Shown: one piece after another, positions 1 through 9,014 of the stretch
How positions within the stretch are numbered: position 1 is the first letter of the stretch
How the letters are laid out: every line of letters starts with the position of its first letter
Assembly (NCBI GenBank): GCA_904846145.1
Contig: CAJGZL010000001.1
Location: 2,790,001 to 2,854,000 of the forward strand
Length of the DNA: 64,000 bases
DNA from: Psychrobacter immobilis
GTDB taxonomy: Bacteria > Pseudomonadota > Gammaproteobacteria > Pseudomonadales > Moraxellaceae
Direction of reading: 5' to 3'
The notes under the pieces: generated by a model
What the model saw: only the letters and a program-made list of their open reading frames with translations
Databases searched by the model: none
What the model was told of the DNA's origin: nothing
Translations under genes and position numbers: made by a program

Positions 1-1152
1 GTAACAGCGGTAGGCAATATAGCTCTGGGTGCTCCTTTGATTACGCCTGAGCTTGATAAGACCCAACTTGATAAGAATGAGCAGGTTGCGATTAGCCATC
101 ACAATGTTGAAGATGAATCAGCGCAAATTGATATACCGAAAATGCCGCTACAGGCACAGTTAGGAGATAATGCCGACTCTGCAACAGAGCAGCAGGATGA
201 TGAGCCACAAGGCAGTCAAAAAGGCAGCTGGTTCAATCGGATGAAGTCGGGGCTGAGCAAATCGCGTAAGAATTTGGCTGGCGGTATGGTCAATATCCTA
301 ATCGGTGGTAAAGAGATCGATGATGAGCTGTTAGAAGAGGTCGAAGATCAGCTATTGGTCGCTGATATCGGGGTCAATGCGACCAATCGTATTATCAAGA
401 ATTTGACCGAACAGACTGATCGTGGTGATTTGATTTATGCGCATTCGCTCTATAAAGCGCTGCAAACGGAGCTGGTTGATATTCTCACACCTAAAGTCGC
501 GCCCCTAATAATCGATACCACCAAAAAGCCCTTTGTGATTTTAGTAGTCGGAGTTAATGGCGTAGGCAAAACTACCACTATCGGCAAGCTGGCTAAGCGA
601 TTACAAGGCGAGGGCAAGTCCGTAATGCTAGCCGCTGGTGATACTTTCCGTGCGGCGGCGACCGAGCAGCTACAAATATGGGGTGAGCGCAATGATATTC
701 CAGTGGTCGCTCAAGGTCATGGCTCAGATAGCGCCTCTGTTATTTTTGACGCTATGCAGTCGGCTAAAGCCAAAAACATCGATGTGTTAATTGCGGATAC
801 GGCTGGACGCTTGCAGAACAAAGCCTACTTGATGAATGAGCTGGAAAAAGTCGTACGGGTTATGCGTAAAGCTGATCCAAGTGCGCCGCATGAAGGGATG
901 ATCGTTCTTGATGCAGGCACAGGCCAAAACGCGATTAATCAAGTTGAGCTATTTAATAAAGTTGTGCCGTTAACAGGGATTACCATTACCAAACTCGATG
1001 GTACCGCAAAAGGTGGTGTCGTCTTTAATATTGCTGAAACTACTGATGTGCCTATTCGTTATATAGGAGTCGGTGAGTCGATAGATGATCTACGCGCCTT
1101 TAGTCCTAAGCAGTTCGTCGCCGCCCTGTTTGAGACCGATGATAAAGAGTAG
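1..1152 (+). CDS. ftsY: Signal recognition particle receptor FtsY (5' end outside the window)
   Basis: FtsY is the membrane-associated SRP-receptor GTPase that docks SRP-ribosome complexes at the translocon. The frame is open from base 1, so the true start lies upstream; a TTG at 37 is only an internal candidate. An acidic, low-complexity A region (to about nt 220) precedes the NG domain. The GTPase motifs are clear: P-loop GVNGVGKTTT near nt 550, DTFRAAA near nt 640, DTAGRLQ near nt 800 and TKLDG near nt 990. The C-terminus (YIGVGE, DLRAF) is complete. The partner 4.5S RNA gene lies at 52395 in this window. Family assignment is certain; only the N-terminus is missing. Confidence 0.97.
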   Translation, partial: VTAVGNIALGAPLITPELDKTQLDKNEQVAISHHNVEDESAQIDIPKMPLQAQLGDNADSATEQQDDEPQGSQKGSWFNRMKSGLSKSRKNLAGGMVNILIGGKEIDDELLEEVEDQLLVADIGVNATNRIIKNLTEQTDRGDLIYAHSLYKALQTELVDILTPKVAPLIIDTTKKPFVILVVGVNGVGKTTTIGKLAKRLQGEGKSVMLAAGDTFRAAATEQLQIWGERNDIPVVAQGHGSDSASVIFDAMQSAKAKNIDVLIADTAGRLQNKAYLMNELEKVVRVMRKADPSAPHEGMIVLDAGTGQNAINQVELFNKVVPLTGITITKLDGTAKGGVVFNIAETTDVPIRYIGVGESIDDLRAFSPKQFVAALFETDDKE

Positions 1153-1197
1153 ATAGTGAAGATAATAATTGACATAACCTAAGCTTAAGGAGCCATT

Positions 1198-1785
1198 ATG
1201 ATTGTAACCACGACCAAGCTGCAAACCTATATCTTGGCCCTAATCGTGAGGCAGAGCGAGAGTGATTTTTCGAGTACAGGCGCGCCACAGCTTGTTGAGA
1301 TGAGTTGGCTCTCTCATGATGAATGGTGGACAGACTCAAAATCATTTGCCAAGCTTAAAGCTCATTATAAACTCGTAGATAAAGATTTTAAGTTTATTGA
1401 AAAGCACAATTTAGTGAGGACTGATCCTGCTCAAGCGGTATTATTAGACGCTATTATGCAAGTCGACGAATACGCGCAGGAAGAGAGAAAACACTTTGAT
1501 TTGCCGTTAGATCTCTCTTTAGGTACTCAGTTTCAACAGCGCGTATGGCGAGAGCTGCAAAAGATCAAATTAGGTGAGACCATAAGTTATGCTACTCTAG
1601 CAACACGCATTGGCAATCCTAAAGCCTATCGTGCAGTCGCTAATGCGAACAGCAAGAACCCGTTTAGCCTTATCATTCCGTGTCATAGAGTGATTGCTAG
1701 CGATGGCAAACTTGGCGGCTATACGGGTGGTCTGGATAAAAAGGAGTATCTGCTTGCTTTGGAAGGGGTTAAGTGTAGGCCTTAA
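1198..1785 (+). CDS. ogt: Methylated-DNA--protein-cysteine methyltransferase (Ogt/AGT family)
   Basis: Suicide DNA-repair protein that transfers alkyl groups from O6-alkylguanine to its own cysteine. The 195-residue product has the acceptor motif PCHRV, with Cys162 as the predicted acceptor, preceded by the DNA-binding helix region (VWRELQKI, ISYATLA, RAVANA). The N-terminal half (about residues 1-100) is poorly conserved, as is usual for this family. The start is fixed by AAGGAG at 1187-1192, five bases before the ATG. It follows ftsY by 45 bp on the same strand and ends in a strong bidirectional terminator. Whether it is Ogt or a truncated Ada-type protein cannot be told apart here; there is no AraC-type domain. 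Confidence 0.92.
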   Translation: MIVTTTKLQTYILALIVRQSESDFSSTGAPQLVEMSWLSHDEWWTDSKSFAKLKAHYKLVDKDFKFIEKHNLVRTDPAQAVLLDAIMQVDEYAQEERKHFDLPLDLSLGTQFQQRVWRELQKIKLGETISYATLATRIGNPKAYRAVANANSKNPFSLIIPCHRVIASDGKLGGYTGGLDKKEYLLALEGVKCRP

Positions 1786-1803
1786 TTTATTTCTTTACCT
1801 AAT

Positions 1804-1840
1804 AAAAAAGCCAAATGCTTTGATAGCATTTGGCTTTTTT
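1804..1840 (+). terminator. Bidirectional rho-independent terminator between ogt and yebC
   Basis: Perfect 9-bp stem GCCAAATGC (1810-1818) / GCATTTGGC (1826-1834) with a 7-nt loop, A6 on the left and T6 on the right. It sits between two convergent genes and can serve both strands. Confidence 0.9.
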
Positions 1841-1867
1841 AGTTTAAACTTTTGATTCTCAACACCC

Positions 1868-2623
1868 TTACTCTTGGTTCTCAAGCTCCGCCATCACCGC
1901 GTCAGAGAAATTCACATTGCTATAAACTTCTTGCACATCATCGGCATCTTCTAACATATCGATCATTTTCATAATCTTTAAGGCGTCATCGACATTATCG
2001 ATATCAGCGCTAGTTGAGGGTGACATCGTAACCTCAGCATTATCAGAGACTAGCCCTGCATCGTTTAGCGCATCTTTGACTTGCCCGAGATTTTCCCACT
2101 CGGTGATGACTAGTAATGTCTCGCCATCGTTCTCTATGTCAGTAGCGCCCGCATCTAAGGCCACTAGCATAACTTCATCCTCCAAGCTGACATCGTTGAA
2201 GCTAATTTCGCCACGCTTAGTGAACATATAAGCGACAGAGCCTGATGTACCAAGATTACCATCACATTTGGTAAAAGCATGACGCACTTCACTGACCGTA
2301 CGATTGAGGTTGTCGGTCATTGTCTCGACCAATACGGCCACACCGCCAACACCATAACCCTCGTAGCTGACCTCATCCATATTGTCATTGTCACCGCCGC
2401 CTGTACCGCGATCAACCGCGCGATTAATCGTATCGCGGGTCATATTGACTGAAAGGGCTTTTTCGATAACGGCACGCAAACGTGGGTTTTTATCGGGATC
2501 GGGATCACCTTGCTTGGCAGCTGAGACAATCTCACGAATAATTTTGGTAAATACTTTGCCTTTTACGGCATCTTGACGGGCTTTACGATGTTTAATGTTT
2601 GCCCATTTGGAATGACCTGCCAT
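1868..2623 (-). CDS. yebC: YebC/PmpR-family protein (TACO1-like)
   Basis: Family DUF28. YebC-type proteins have been described both as transcriptional regulators and as ribosome-associated factors that relieve stalling. The protein is 251 residues, the usual length, starting [14 protein letters not shown], the diagnostic N-terminus, followed by the conserved core ([20 protein letters not shown]). The acidic C-terminus is typical. The start is supported by AAGGA seven bases upstream on the minus strand. It stands alone, convergent with ogt, with about 410 bp of non-coding DNA upstream. Confidence 0.95.
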   Translation of the reverse strand: MAGHSKWANIKHRKARQDAVKGKVFTKIIREIVSAAKQGDPDPDKNPRLRAVIEKALSVNMTRDTINRAVDRGTGGGDNDNMDEVSYEGYGVGGVAVLVETMTDNLNRTVSEVRHAFTKCDGNLGTSGSVAYMFTKRGEISFNDVSLEDEVMLVALDAGATDIENDGETLLVITEWENLGQVKDALNDAGLVSDNAEVTMSPSTSADIDNVDDALKIMKMIDMLEDADDVQEVYSNVNFSDAVMAELENQE

Positions 2624-3037
2624 ATTATATCCTTCAGTTTACTTAGCGATTAAAACCTAGATTCAATACGAATCTAACAAAGCTACGCTATCTATTAAAA
2701 TAAAAATTGTTAATAAAATCTAGTGTTTTTATAGAAATTAAGAGTTTTTTTATAAGCTAGTGACTATGCGCCTGCATCATAAGTATAGAGATCTTAAAAG
2801 GCTGTCTACTTATATCGCAAGCTTACGCTCAGGGTAGCGATTTGTATATTGTTGACAGCTGTTTTTTGTTACACTGTGGCAAATAAGATGCGACTAGTTG
2901 AACAGGCGTCTATAAACATGCGAGCTAGTATAAATGACTTTTGCATCGTTTGGCCACTCTGATTTAATCCTGACAGTTACACCCTATATCATTCAGCACT
3001 ATAAAGACTTTGATGTTATGAGATTACTGACTATCCT
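2624..3037. other. Intergenic region between yebC and the K+ channel gene
   Basis: AT-rich divergent region of 414 bp without a convincing ORF. A small hairpin (AGATT/AATCT, 2658-2674) lies in the presumed yebC leader. A TTGACA at 2852-2857 could be a -35 box for the channel gene, but no good -10 lies at 16-18 bp from it. I see nothing else. Confidence 0.5.
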
Positions 3038-3889
3038 ATGAAGCAGACTACTACTGAAGCCATCACCCATCTGAGAAATCGCATTCATATCATTGTTGAA
3101 GGCACGGATACTCGTTCGGGTAAGTTTTTTGATATTGTGTTACTAATCGCTATTTTGACCAGTGTGGCTGTCGTTATGCTCGATAGCGTGCTGTATATGC
3201 GATTGCAATATGGCACACTATTTTATTATGCTGAGTGGTTTTTTACTATTTTATTTACCACTGAATATTTATTGCGGCTATTTTCAGCGCCCAATCGTAT
3301 TCGTTATACTTTTAGCTTTTTTGGTATCGTTGATCTATTATCTGTATTACCCAGCTATTTAAGCTTATTGCTACTATACTTAGGCTCAACGTTCGTCGGT
3401 ATCCAGTATCTATTAGTGATTCGTATCTTGCGTATTTTGCGAGTCTTTCGCGTGCTTAAGCTCAAAGCTTATATGCAGCAGGCAGGATTTTTGGCATCAG
3501 CTCTCAAAACCAGTCAGCAAAAGATAACGGTTTTCTTTTTGTCTTTAGTATTGCTTGTGACCATTTTTGGTTCAATTGTCTATGTGGTGGAGGGGCCTGA
3601 AAATGGCTTTACTAGCATACCACTATCTATTTATTGGGCGGTGGTGACGGTGACTACGACGGGTTACGGTGATATGTCACCAAAGACGCCTGTCGGGCAG
3701 GCGATCGCTTCTATGGTGATGATAACCGGTTATGCCATTATTGCCGTACCAACAGGTATCTTTACCGCTGAGCTGGCACGTAATATGCGTCCACAACTGA
3801 ATCCTATCGCTTGTCCTAACTGTGGTAAATTTGGTCATGCGGTGAACGCAGAGTTTTGCGATCGCTGTGGTCATGCTTTGCATGTATAG
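3038..3889 (+). CDS. Voltage-gated-type potassium channel with C-terminal zinc ribbon
   Basis: Six-transmembrane ion-transport protein of 283 residues. Arginine-rich S4 segment at about residues 129-143 (RILRILRVFRVLK), pore helix and K+ selectivity filter TTGYGD at about 207-212, then a final helix. The last 25 residues form two CxxC pairs (CPNC and CDRC, about 259-280), a zinc-ribbon-like knuckle after S6 in place of the RCK/TrkA-N domain of classical Kch. Probable role: inner-membrane K+ conductance, with the ribbon perhaps a cytoplasmic regulatory or assembly module (inference). The ATG lacks a good Shine-Dalgarno sequence. Isolated gene, convergent with the ABC1 kinase. Confidence 0.88.
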   Translation: MKQTTTEAITHLRNRIHIIVEGTDTRSGKFFDIVLLIAILTSVAVVMLDSVLYMRLQYGTLFYYAEWFFTILFTTEYLLRLFSAPNRIRYTFSFFGIVDLLSVLPSYLSLLLLYLGSTFVGIQYLLVIRILRILRVFRVLKLKAYMQQAGFLASALKTSQQKITVFFLSLVLLVTIFGSIVYVVEGPENGFTSIPLSIYWAVVTVTTTGYGDMSPKTPVGQAIASMVMITGYAIIAVPTGIFTAELARNMRPQLNPIACPNCGKFGHAVNAEFCDRCGHALHV

Positions 3890-3934
3890 CAAGATAGCTA
3901 TGCTATAAAACATAGCTACTGGGCTTTATGGGGA

Positions 3935-5242
3935 TTAAGACGGCATGTCTAAATACTCAACCACCAAAGGCGAGAGATCAATCTCAACGCCTAAATTTAC
4001 CAAATTCCAATACTGTCCTGAGACGGTGCGATCGAGCATCATAGTGGTCGCTGAGGGTTGAAACTGACCGAAATACTTAAGTGCAGTACGCATTTGAGTC
4101 ATGGCCTCATGGTGAACTTGGCTAGTAGCAAAGTTAAAAGCGCCTTCTTGATAAGGCGGAATAGATAGAGGTTTGAGACCGATATCAAGCCATCTTTGAT
4201 AAAACTCACCTGGTACATCCTTTTCATCATCACGGCGTACACCCAAAGCAATCAAATCTTGCTCCAAAGCTGTCACATCACTGGTTATTGCATGTTTGGC
4301 AAATCTACGAAATAGTTTAACCTCGCTATCACTATAGCTACGAATACCGCCAAAATCATAAGCGATTAAGCTGCCATCCTCGCGGAAAGCAAAGTTACCA
4401 GGATGCGGGTCACAGTGCATACGATATAAGCCAAATAGCTGACCTGCACTAAAATGGAATAGACGTGTGGCGATTTTCTGCTTAATTTCATTGTCCCAAG
4501 TAGCAGCAACGGCTAGGGATTCGCCCATCTCTTCAGTCAAAGTCAGCACCCGTTTGGCTGAATGGCTCTCAATGACTTTAGGAATAACAAGGCCTTCATC
4601 ATTGGCATGAAACGCGCCAAACACCTGTAAATTGTGCGCCTCTTTGGTATAGTCGAGCTCATCATGTAGGCTTTGGCGAATCTCATTAAATAGCTTATCT
4701 TGTAGCTCACGGCTCATATTGAGCACGCCTGCAATCTTAAGCGCCATACGCACTTGTTTTAGATCGCTATCACAGTTGTCATCGACATCAGGATACTGCA
4801 CTTTTATCACTACTTTTTGCCCTGAGGGCAGGGTCGCTCTATGCACTTGCCCGATGGAGGCAGCCGCAAAAGGCTGCTCTTCAAATTCAATAAATAGCTC
4901 ATCGATAGGTGCTTTTAGCTCGCGTTCAACCTGCGCCTTTATCTGCGAGTAAGGCATAGGCGGCGCGTCTTTTTGCAGTTTTTCAAGCGCAGTTGCTACC
5001 TCAGGCGGGAATACGTCTTTATATTGTGAAGCAATTTGCCCCACCTTCATAACCGCCCCTTTCATCTCACCTAAAGTCTCAGCGATCTGCACACCCACGT
5101 CTTGCATCAGCTCTGAGCGTGCTTGCAAACGTTTTTCTTCGTCACTGGAGAGGTGTTTTAAGGAGTTTTTCGCCGCTTTACCAGCGATGCTTGCCGTCAT
5201 GCCTGCGAGTTTTATAAAGCGTTTTCCAGACGACTTTGCCAT
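3935..5242 (-). CDS. ABC1/UbiB-family atypical kinase (AarF/UbiB-like)
   Basis: 435-residue member of the ABC1/ADCK/UbiB family, atypical protein-kinase-like ATPases linked to ubiquinone biosynthesis. Hallmarks: KVGQ (KxGQ motif), the alanine-rich AAASIGQVHRA loop that replaces the canonical P-loop, the VVIKVQYP lysine, DPHPGNF catalytic loop and YDFGG metal-binding motif. There is no clear C-terminal transmembrane pair as in E. coli UbiB, so it is closer to the stand-alone AarF/ABC1 proteins. Genes for other Ubi proteins are not adjacent. Substrate unknown. Confidence 0.9.
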   Translation of the reverse strand: MAKSSGKRFIKLAGMTASIAGKAAKNSLKHLSSDEEKRLQARSELMQDVGVQIAETLGEMKGAVMKVGQIASQYKDVFPPEVATALEKLQKDAPPMPYSQIKAQVERELKAPIDELFIEFEEQPFAAASIGQVHRATLPSGQKVVIKVQYPDVDDNCDSDLKQVRMALKIAGVLNMSRELQDKLFNEIRQSLHDELDYTKEAHNLQVFGAFHANDEGLVIPKVIESHSAKRVLTLTEEMGESLAVAATWDNEIKQKIATRLFHFSAGQLFGLYRMHCDPHPGNFAFREDGSLIAYDFGGIRSYSDSEVKLFRRFAKHAITSDVTALEQDLIALGVRRDDEKDVPGEFYQRWLDIGLKPLSIPPYQEGAFNFATSQVHHEAMTQMRTALKYFGQFQPSATTMMLDRTVSGQYWNLVNLGVEIDLSPLVVEYLDMPS

Positions 5243-5503
5243 TCATATCACCATGTATTGGGTTATTAATACTAAAACTTATTTATCAAATCAGCTCAAA
5301 TCTATTGCGTTGAGTTATTTCCATAACCTTATAAGTGCAGGCTTATGATTGGTATTACAAGGATAAGCTAGGTGTTTTTATGTCACTCATTATTACCTAG
5401 CTGTTTTTATAGAAAATTCACGCTATTTTTAACGGTGATTATTTTTTAACAACTTGCATCAAGTTTATAGTGGCGTAAAGCTTTTGGATAGAACTCATGA
5501 ACC

Positions 5504-6052
5504 TTACAGCTTTATTTTATAAAGTGTGGTTAACCAATATTCCAAGGCCATCTGATAGCCTAATGAGCCAAGACCTGTAATCACACCAACAGCCACATCA
5601 CTAAGATAAGAGTGCTGGCGGAAACTCTCGCGAGCATGAACATTAGATAAATGCACTTCGATAAAGGGCTTTTGGGTGGCAAGCAAGGCATCACGTAGCG
5701 CCACTGAGGTATGCGTAAAAGCCGCAGGATTGATAATGACAGCGTCAATTTGCGCACTCTCATCAGCGAGTAGACCATAATGCTGAATATCGTCCATGAG
5801 TTTACCCTCATAATTGGACTGGATGCAAATCAGCTCAATATCGTGTTTAGCCGCAAGGGTTATTAAAGTGTCCTCAATATCCGCCAAAGTAGCAAAACCA
5901 TATATCTCAGGTTCACGCTTGCCAAGTAAATTCAGATTAGCACCGTTAACTAATAGCAGCTTACGATTAAGTTGAGTCGTAGTGCTTTTGATAAAGGTAT
6001 TTGGTTTGGTATCAGCGCTATTTTCGACTGACTGTGCTGAGGAGGTACTCAT
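5504..6052 (-). CDS. aroQ: 3-dehydroquinate dehydratase, type II
   Basis: Third step of the shikimate pathway: dehydration of 3-dehydroquinate. Type II motifs are complete: [17 protein letters not shown] (catalytic Tyr in the flexible lid), [28 protein letters not shown] and [10 protein letters not shown] with the catalytic His. At 182 residues it carries about 30 extra N-terminal residues compared with the usual ~150; AGAGG five bases before the ATG supports this longer form. Unlike in many relatives, accB-accC do not follow. Possible low-complexity leader of no known role. Confidence 0.95.
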   Translation of the reverse strand: MSTSSAQSVENSADTKPNTFIKSTTTQLNRKLLLVNGANLNLLGKREPEIYGFATLADIEDTLITLAAKHDIELICIQSNYEGKLMDDIQHYGLLADESAQIDAVIINPAAFTHTSVALRDALLATQKPFIEVHLSNVHARESFRQHSYLSDVAVGVITGLGSLGYQMALEYWLTTLYKIKL

Positions 6053-6402
6053 AAAAGCCTCTAAAATATGAAAAATAGGGTAGGTAATCAGCCATTTATG
6101 ACTATTGTTATTATAACGGTACTGCTACAGCGATACTATTATAACGCTGCTAAAGCCCTCTTATAACAGCCCTCTTATAATAACAGCTGAGCTAACAAAT
6201 AATTAAAAAATTACAGCATTATATAGTGGATCACTCAAAATCATGCTAAAAGTCTTTGTGTTACCAAAAACCCGTGCTATGATATTTTTTATGTCATAAA
6301 CATTACAAGTTTGTTACAGATGATTCTATGATCTTAGTTTCCACTTAGATGCAATGTTGCAAAGAAATTAGGAACTAAGTCCACTTTTTAGGAAGCATTA
6401 CT
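6053..6402. other. aroQ-csp intergenic region
   Basis: 350 bp of divergent non-coding DNA. It holds a 14-bp-period direct repeat (AGCCCTCTTATAA at 6154-6166 and 6168-6180), a sigma-70 promoter for csp at 6256-6283, and a roughly 115-nt csp leader with a possible long-range stem (6333-6342 with 6371-6379). Confidence 0.55.
6256..6283 (+). promoter_or_regulatory. Predicted sigma-70 promoter of the cold-shock gene
   Basis: TTGTGT (6256-6261), 16-bp spacer, TATGAT (6278-6283) with an extended -10 TG at 6275-6276. It predicts a start near 6290 and a leader of about 115 nt, as expected for cold-shock mRNAs. Confidence 0.55.
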
Positions 6403-6618
6403 ATGTTAGATCGTGAACAAGGTGTCGTTAAGTGGTTCAATGACTCAAAAGGCTTTGGCTTTATTCAGCGTGATAGTGGTGAAGATATTTTTGTGCATTT
6501 TCGTGCCATTCAAGGTGACGGTTATCGCTCTTTAAAAGATGGTGAAAAAGTAGAGTTTACTGTAGTTGAAGGTGACAAAGGCTTACAAGCTGAAGAAGTT
6601 AGAAAACTCGAAGAGTAA
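6403..6618 (+). CDS. Cold-shock domain protein (CspA family)
   Basis: 71-residue single CSD protein, an OB-fold RNA chaperone. RNP1 (KGFGFI) and RNP2 (DIFVHF) are intact, starting [14 protein letters not shown]; length matches CspA (70 residues). AGGAA precedes the ATG. It lies 26 bp before a DEAD-box helicase gene, so the two probably form a cold-adaptation transcript in which the CSD protein and helicase both unwind RNA. The long leader suggests post-transcriptional thermal control. Confidence 0.95.
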   Translation: MLDREQGVVKWFNDSKGFGFIQRDSGEDIFVHFRAIQGDGYRSLKDGEKVEFTVVEGDKGLQAEEVRKLEE

Positions 6619-7421
6619 GCGACTCACCACATAAGGATGATTTTTTGAGCAATTTTAGTACATTTGATGACTTACCACTGTTATCAGCGACTCTCAAGGC
6701 GATCAATGACTTAGGTTTTACTGAGCTGACGCCTATTCAAGCAAAAATATTACCTTATACCTTAGCGCATCAAGATGCTATTGGTCAGGCACAGACTGGC
6801 ACTGGTAAGACGGCAACTTTTTTGATTACTATTATGGAGGCACTGCTTAAACGCCCTTTTGCTAGTACCGAGGTACGTTATCTAGCGGAGCCGCGAGCCG
6901 TCATTATGGCGCCGACGCGTGAGCTTGCTCAGCAGATATTCGACGATTGCGTCGAGCTGACCAAATATACAGATTTGCATAGCGTTTGCATCATGGGCGG
7001 TACTAATTATGAGACTCAGCAGCATGAGCTTGAGCGCAACTATGTCGACGTACTGATTGCAACGCCTGGTCGTCTGATTGATCTGATGAATAAAGGCATG
7101 GTCTACTTAGATCGAGTAGAGGTGCTAGTATTGGATGAAGCTGATCGTATGCTGGATATGGGCTTTATCCCTGATATCAAGCGTTTGGTCGGTCGGATGC
7201 CGTCCAATACCGATCGCCAAAGTCTTTTATTTTCTGCAACCTTTAATCAAGATGTGATGAATTTGGCTTATCGCTGGTTACATGAGCCGCAGTTCGTTGA
7301 AATTGAGCCTGAGCACAAAACGAGCGAGCTGGTTGATCAGCACTTTTACTTGCTGACAGAAAATCAGAAGCTCGCTGCACTGCAACGTATCATTGGCGAT
7401 AGTAATGTCGAAAAAGTTATT

Positions 7422-7429
7422 GTCTTTGC
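7422..7429. repeat. Target-site duplication, left copy
   Basis: GTCTTTGC, repeated at 8493-8500 on the other side of the IS. Eight bases fits the IS256 family. Confidence 0.9.
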
Positions 7430-7473
7430 GGTGTAATGGACATTATTCATGCTAGAAAGTAGAACGTAGTCGC

Positions 7474-7494
7474 TAATGGACATAATTCATGCTA
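7474..7494. repeat. Internal second copy of the IS terminal motif
   Basis: TAATGGACATAATTCATGCT at 7474-7493 repeats the IS left-end motif at 7434-7453 with a single change. It overlaps the transposase stop codon (7492-7494). Confidence 0.75.
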
Positions 7495-8417
7495 TTTGAG
7501 TGACTTTGACCCTAGAAAGTCTTTAATAAACCGTAACTTACGATGCTCATTTAGACCATGATGACTGTGTAATTGTCGCTTTAATTCACTAAATAACCCT
7601 TCAAGAGAATTTGTGGTGTTGGGCACGTCCAAATGCTCATATTCTCGATAAGTGAATAGCCAATCGCTATTGGTTCTGAGGCTTCGATAAGCACTTCTAA
7701 GACGCTTATGTGTGTACCACGTTTTACCCGTATCTTCATTAGTACTACGTTCATCAAGATAGTCTTCATGAGTTAAACACCACTGATCTAAGCGCTCTAC
7801 GAAGTCGGATTTATCGAGCTGTGTTAAGTTTGAAGTGAGGTATCTAAGCTCAATACTAGCGATGTTCTTAGGACGACGAGTTAAATAACGAGTCACTATT
7901 TGTACTTGATGGAACTGGCACATCTGACAAGGGATGCTGCTAAACAGGGCTCTCAGTCCTCGTCTTCCATCACAGGTGATGCTTTGTATATCAACGCCTG
8001 ACGATGCTAAGAGATCAATCCCTTGCTTGTAGGCACTGTTGGTTTCATGACTCACTATCGCGTAATAAAGTACGGTTCTAGTCGTGTTATCCATAAAGAC
8101 CATCAAACCAAACTTGCGACCAAAGTAAGTGGTGTCCATGATGACATTAGCAGTCTCAGGACGTTTAATCTGATACTCAATACTGACTTTATCTAACCGC
8201 CTTTGTATGGTTTTAACACTACAGTGGTACTTATCAGCCAGTTGTTTGTAGGTCTGTTTACCTTGAGTATATTGAGTCCAAAGCGTTTGATTATTTAGTC
8301 TGATACCACCTAAAAACTGCCGCCTGCAAGCTAGACATTGATACTGCTGTTTGCCAAGCTTACGTCCATTCTTCTTGGTATGTTTATCACTACAAAAAGG
8401 GCAGTTTTTTGATTCAT
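7492..8417 (-). CDS. IS transposase, DDE type with N-terminal zinc ribbon; start region frameshifted
   Basis: Zinc ribbon CPFC...CLAC at the N-terminus, an HTH-like stretch (YKQLADKYHCSVKTIQRR), then a DDE core: MDTTYFG (first Asp), CDGRRG (second Asp), the CxxH box CQFH typical of IS256 transposases, and NSLEGLFSELK (Glu). The longest ATG-initiated piece in this frame begins only at 8139, but the same frame is open up to 8454 and encodes the ribbon. An ATG at 8415-8417 with AAGGA nine bases upstream is one base out of frame: a run of six A (8405-8410) would have to be seven to give MNQKNCPFC. So either one base is missing or translation slips there. Activity is uncertain. Confidence 0.85.
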
Positions 8418-8492
8418 GGTGTTGATTCCTTGCAAATCCAGACAGTATATAGCTTTAGACCCTATTACAGCATGAAAAATGTCCATTACACC

Positions 8493-8500
8493 GTCTTTGC
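8493..8500. repeat. Target-site duplication, right copy
   Basis: GTCTTTGC, identical to 7422-7429; the helicase reading frame resumes at 8501. Confidence 0.9.
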
Positions 8501-8935
8501 CAATCGTAAAGATCAGGTCAAGCGTCTTTATCATAAGCTGCGCCAAGGCAATAGAGTTGTGATGTTATCAGGTGATGTCATTCAACAAAAACGTGAAAAA
8601 TATCTACAACGTTTTAAAGACGGCCATGCGTCCATATTAGTGGCAACTGATGTCGCAGGGCGTGGTATACACGTCGATGATATCAGCCATGTAGTTAATT
8701 ATACGCTACCTGACCAGCCTGATGACTACGTGCATCGTATAGGTCGTACGGGCCGCGCAGGCCAAACAGGTATTAGTATCAGCTTTGTCAGTGAAGATGA
8801 TGCCTTTAACATACCAGCACTTGAGAAGCACTTAGATACTAAGTTTAGTCTTGAGCAGTGGCAAGAGTAAACAAATATATCAGTATATAATTACTGTGCT
8901 TGCGTACAGTTTAAACCCTAAGCGCTCAAAACACG

Positions 8936-8974
8936 AAAGGCCTTAACTTCATTTATACGTTAAGGCCTTTTTTT
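8936..8974 (+). terminator. Rho-independent terminator after the helicase gene
   Basis: GGCCTTAAC (8939-8947) / GTTAAGGCC (8959-8967) stem with T7 following; A3 on the left allows weak use by the convergent gene at 9015. Confidence 0.88.
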
Positions 8975-9014
8975 ATCATGCAAATATTATTTAGAGTTTC
9001 AAAAGTTTTAAAGA

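Larger units (their letters stand above)
7430..8492 (-). mobile_element. IS256-like insertion sequence (Zn-ribbon variant), 1063 bp
   Basis: Terminal inverted repeats GGTGTAATGGACATTATTCA (7430 onward) and GGTGTAATGGACATTTTTCA (reading in from 8492) match at 23 of the first 24 bases. The flanks carry the 8-bp duplication GTCTTTGC. A single transposase gene fills the minus strand. The left end carries a second, internal copy of the terminal motif (7474-7494, one mismatch to 7434-7454), 40 bp inside. Both ends and target duplication intact indicate a complete, recently inserted copy. Confidence 0.93.
6645..8870 (+). pseudogene. DEAD-box RNA helicase gene interrupted by an insertion sequence
   Basis: RhlB/RhlE-like helicase split in two by the IS at 7430-8492. 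The 5' part (6645-7429, TTG start with AAGGA seven bases upstream) encodes RecA domain 1: Q motif (TPIQ), AQTGTGKT, APTRELAQQ, TPGR, DEAD and SAT; it then runs two codons into the IS and stops at 7436. The 3' part (8501-8870) encodes RecA domain 2 with DVAGRG (motif V) and HRIGRTGRAG (motif VI). Removing the IS plus one copy of the 8-bp repeat restores a frame of 384 codons (VIVFA joined to NRKDQV). No other lesion is seen, so the insertion looks recent. Neither half should have helicase activity alone. Confidence 0.93.

Noticed and set aside
2852..2880. Strong sigma-70 promoter for the K+ channel gene
   Set aside because: TTGACA is perfect, but no acceptable -10 lies at 16-18 bp.
8331..8546. 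Minus-strand 71-codon ORF across the IS right end
   Set aside because: It spans the IS-helicase junction in a frame different from both genes; the zinc-ribbon frame is the meaningful one.
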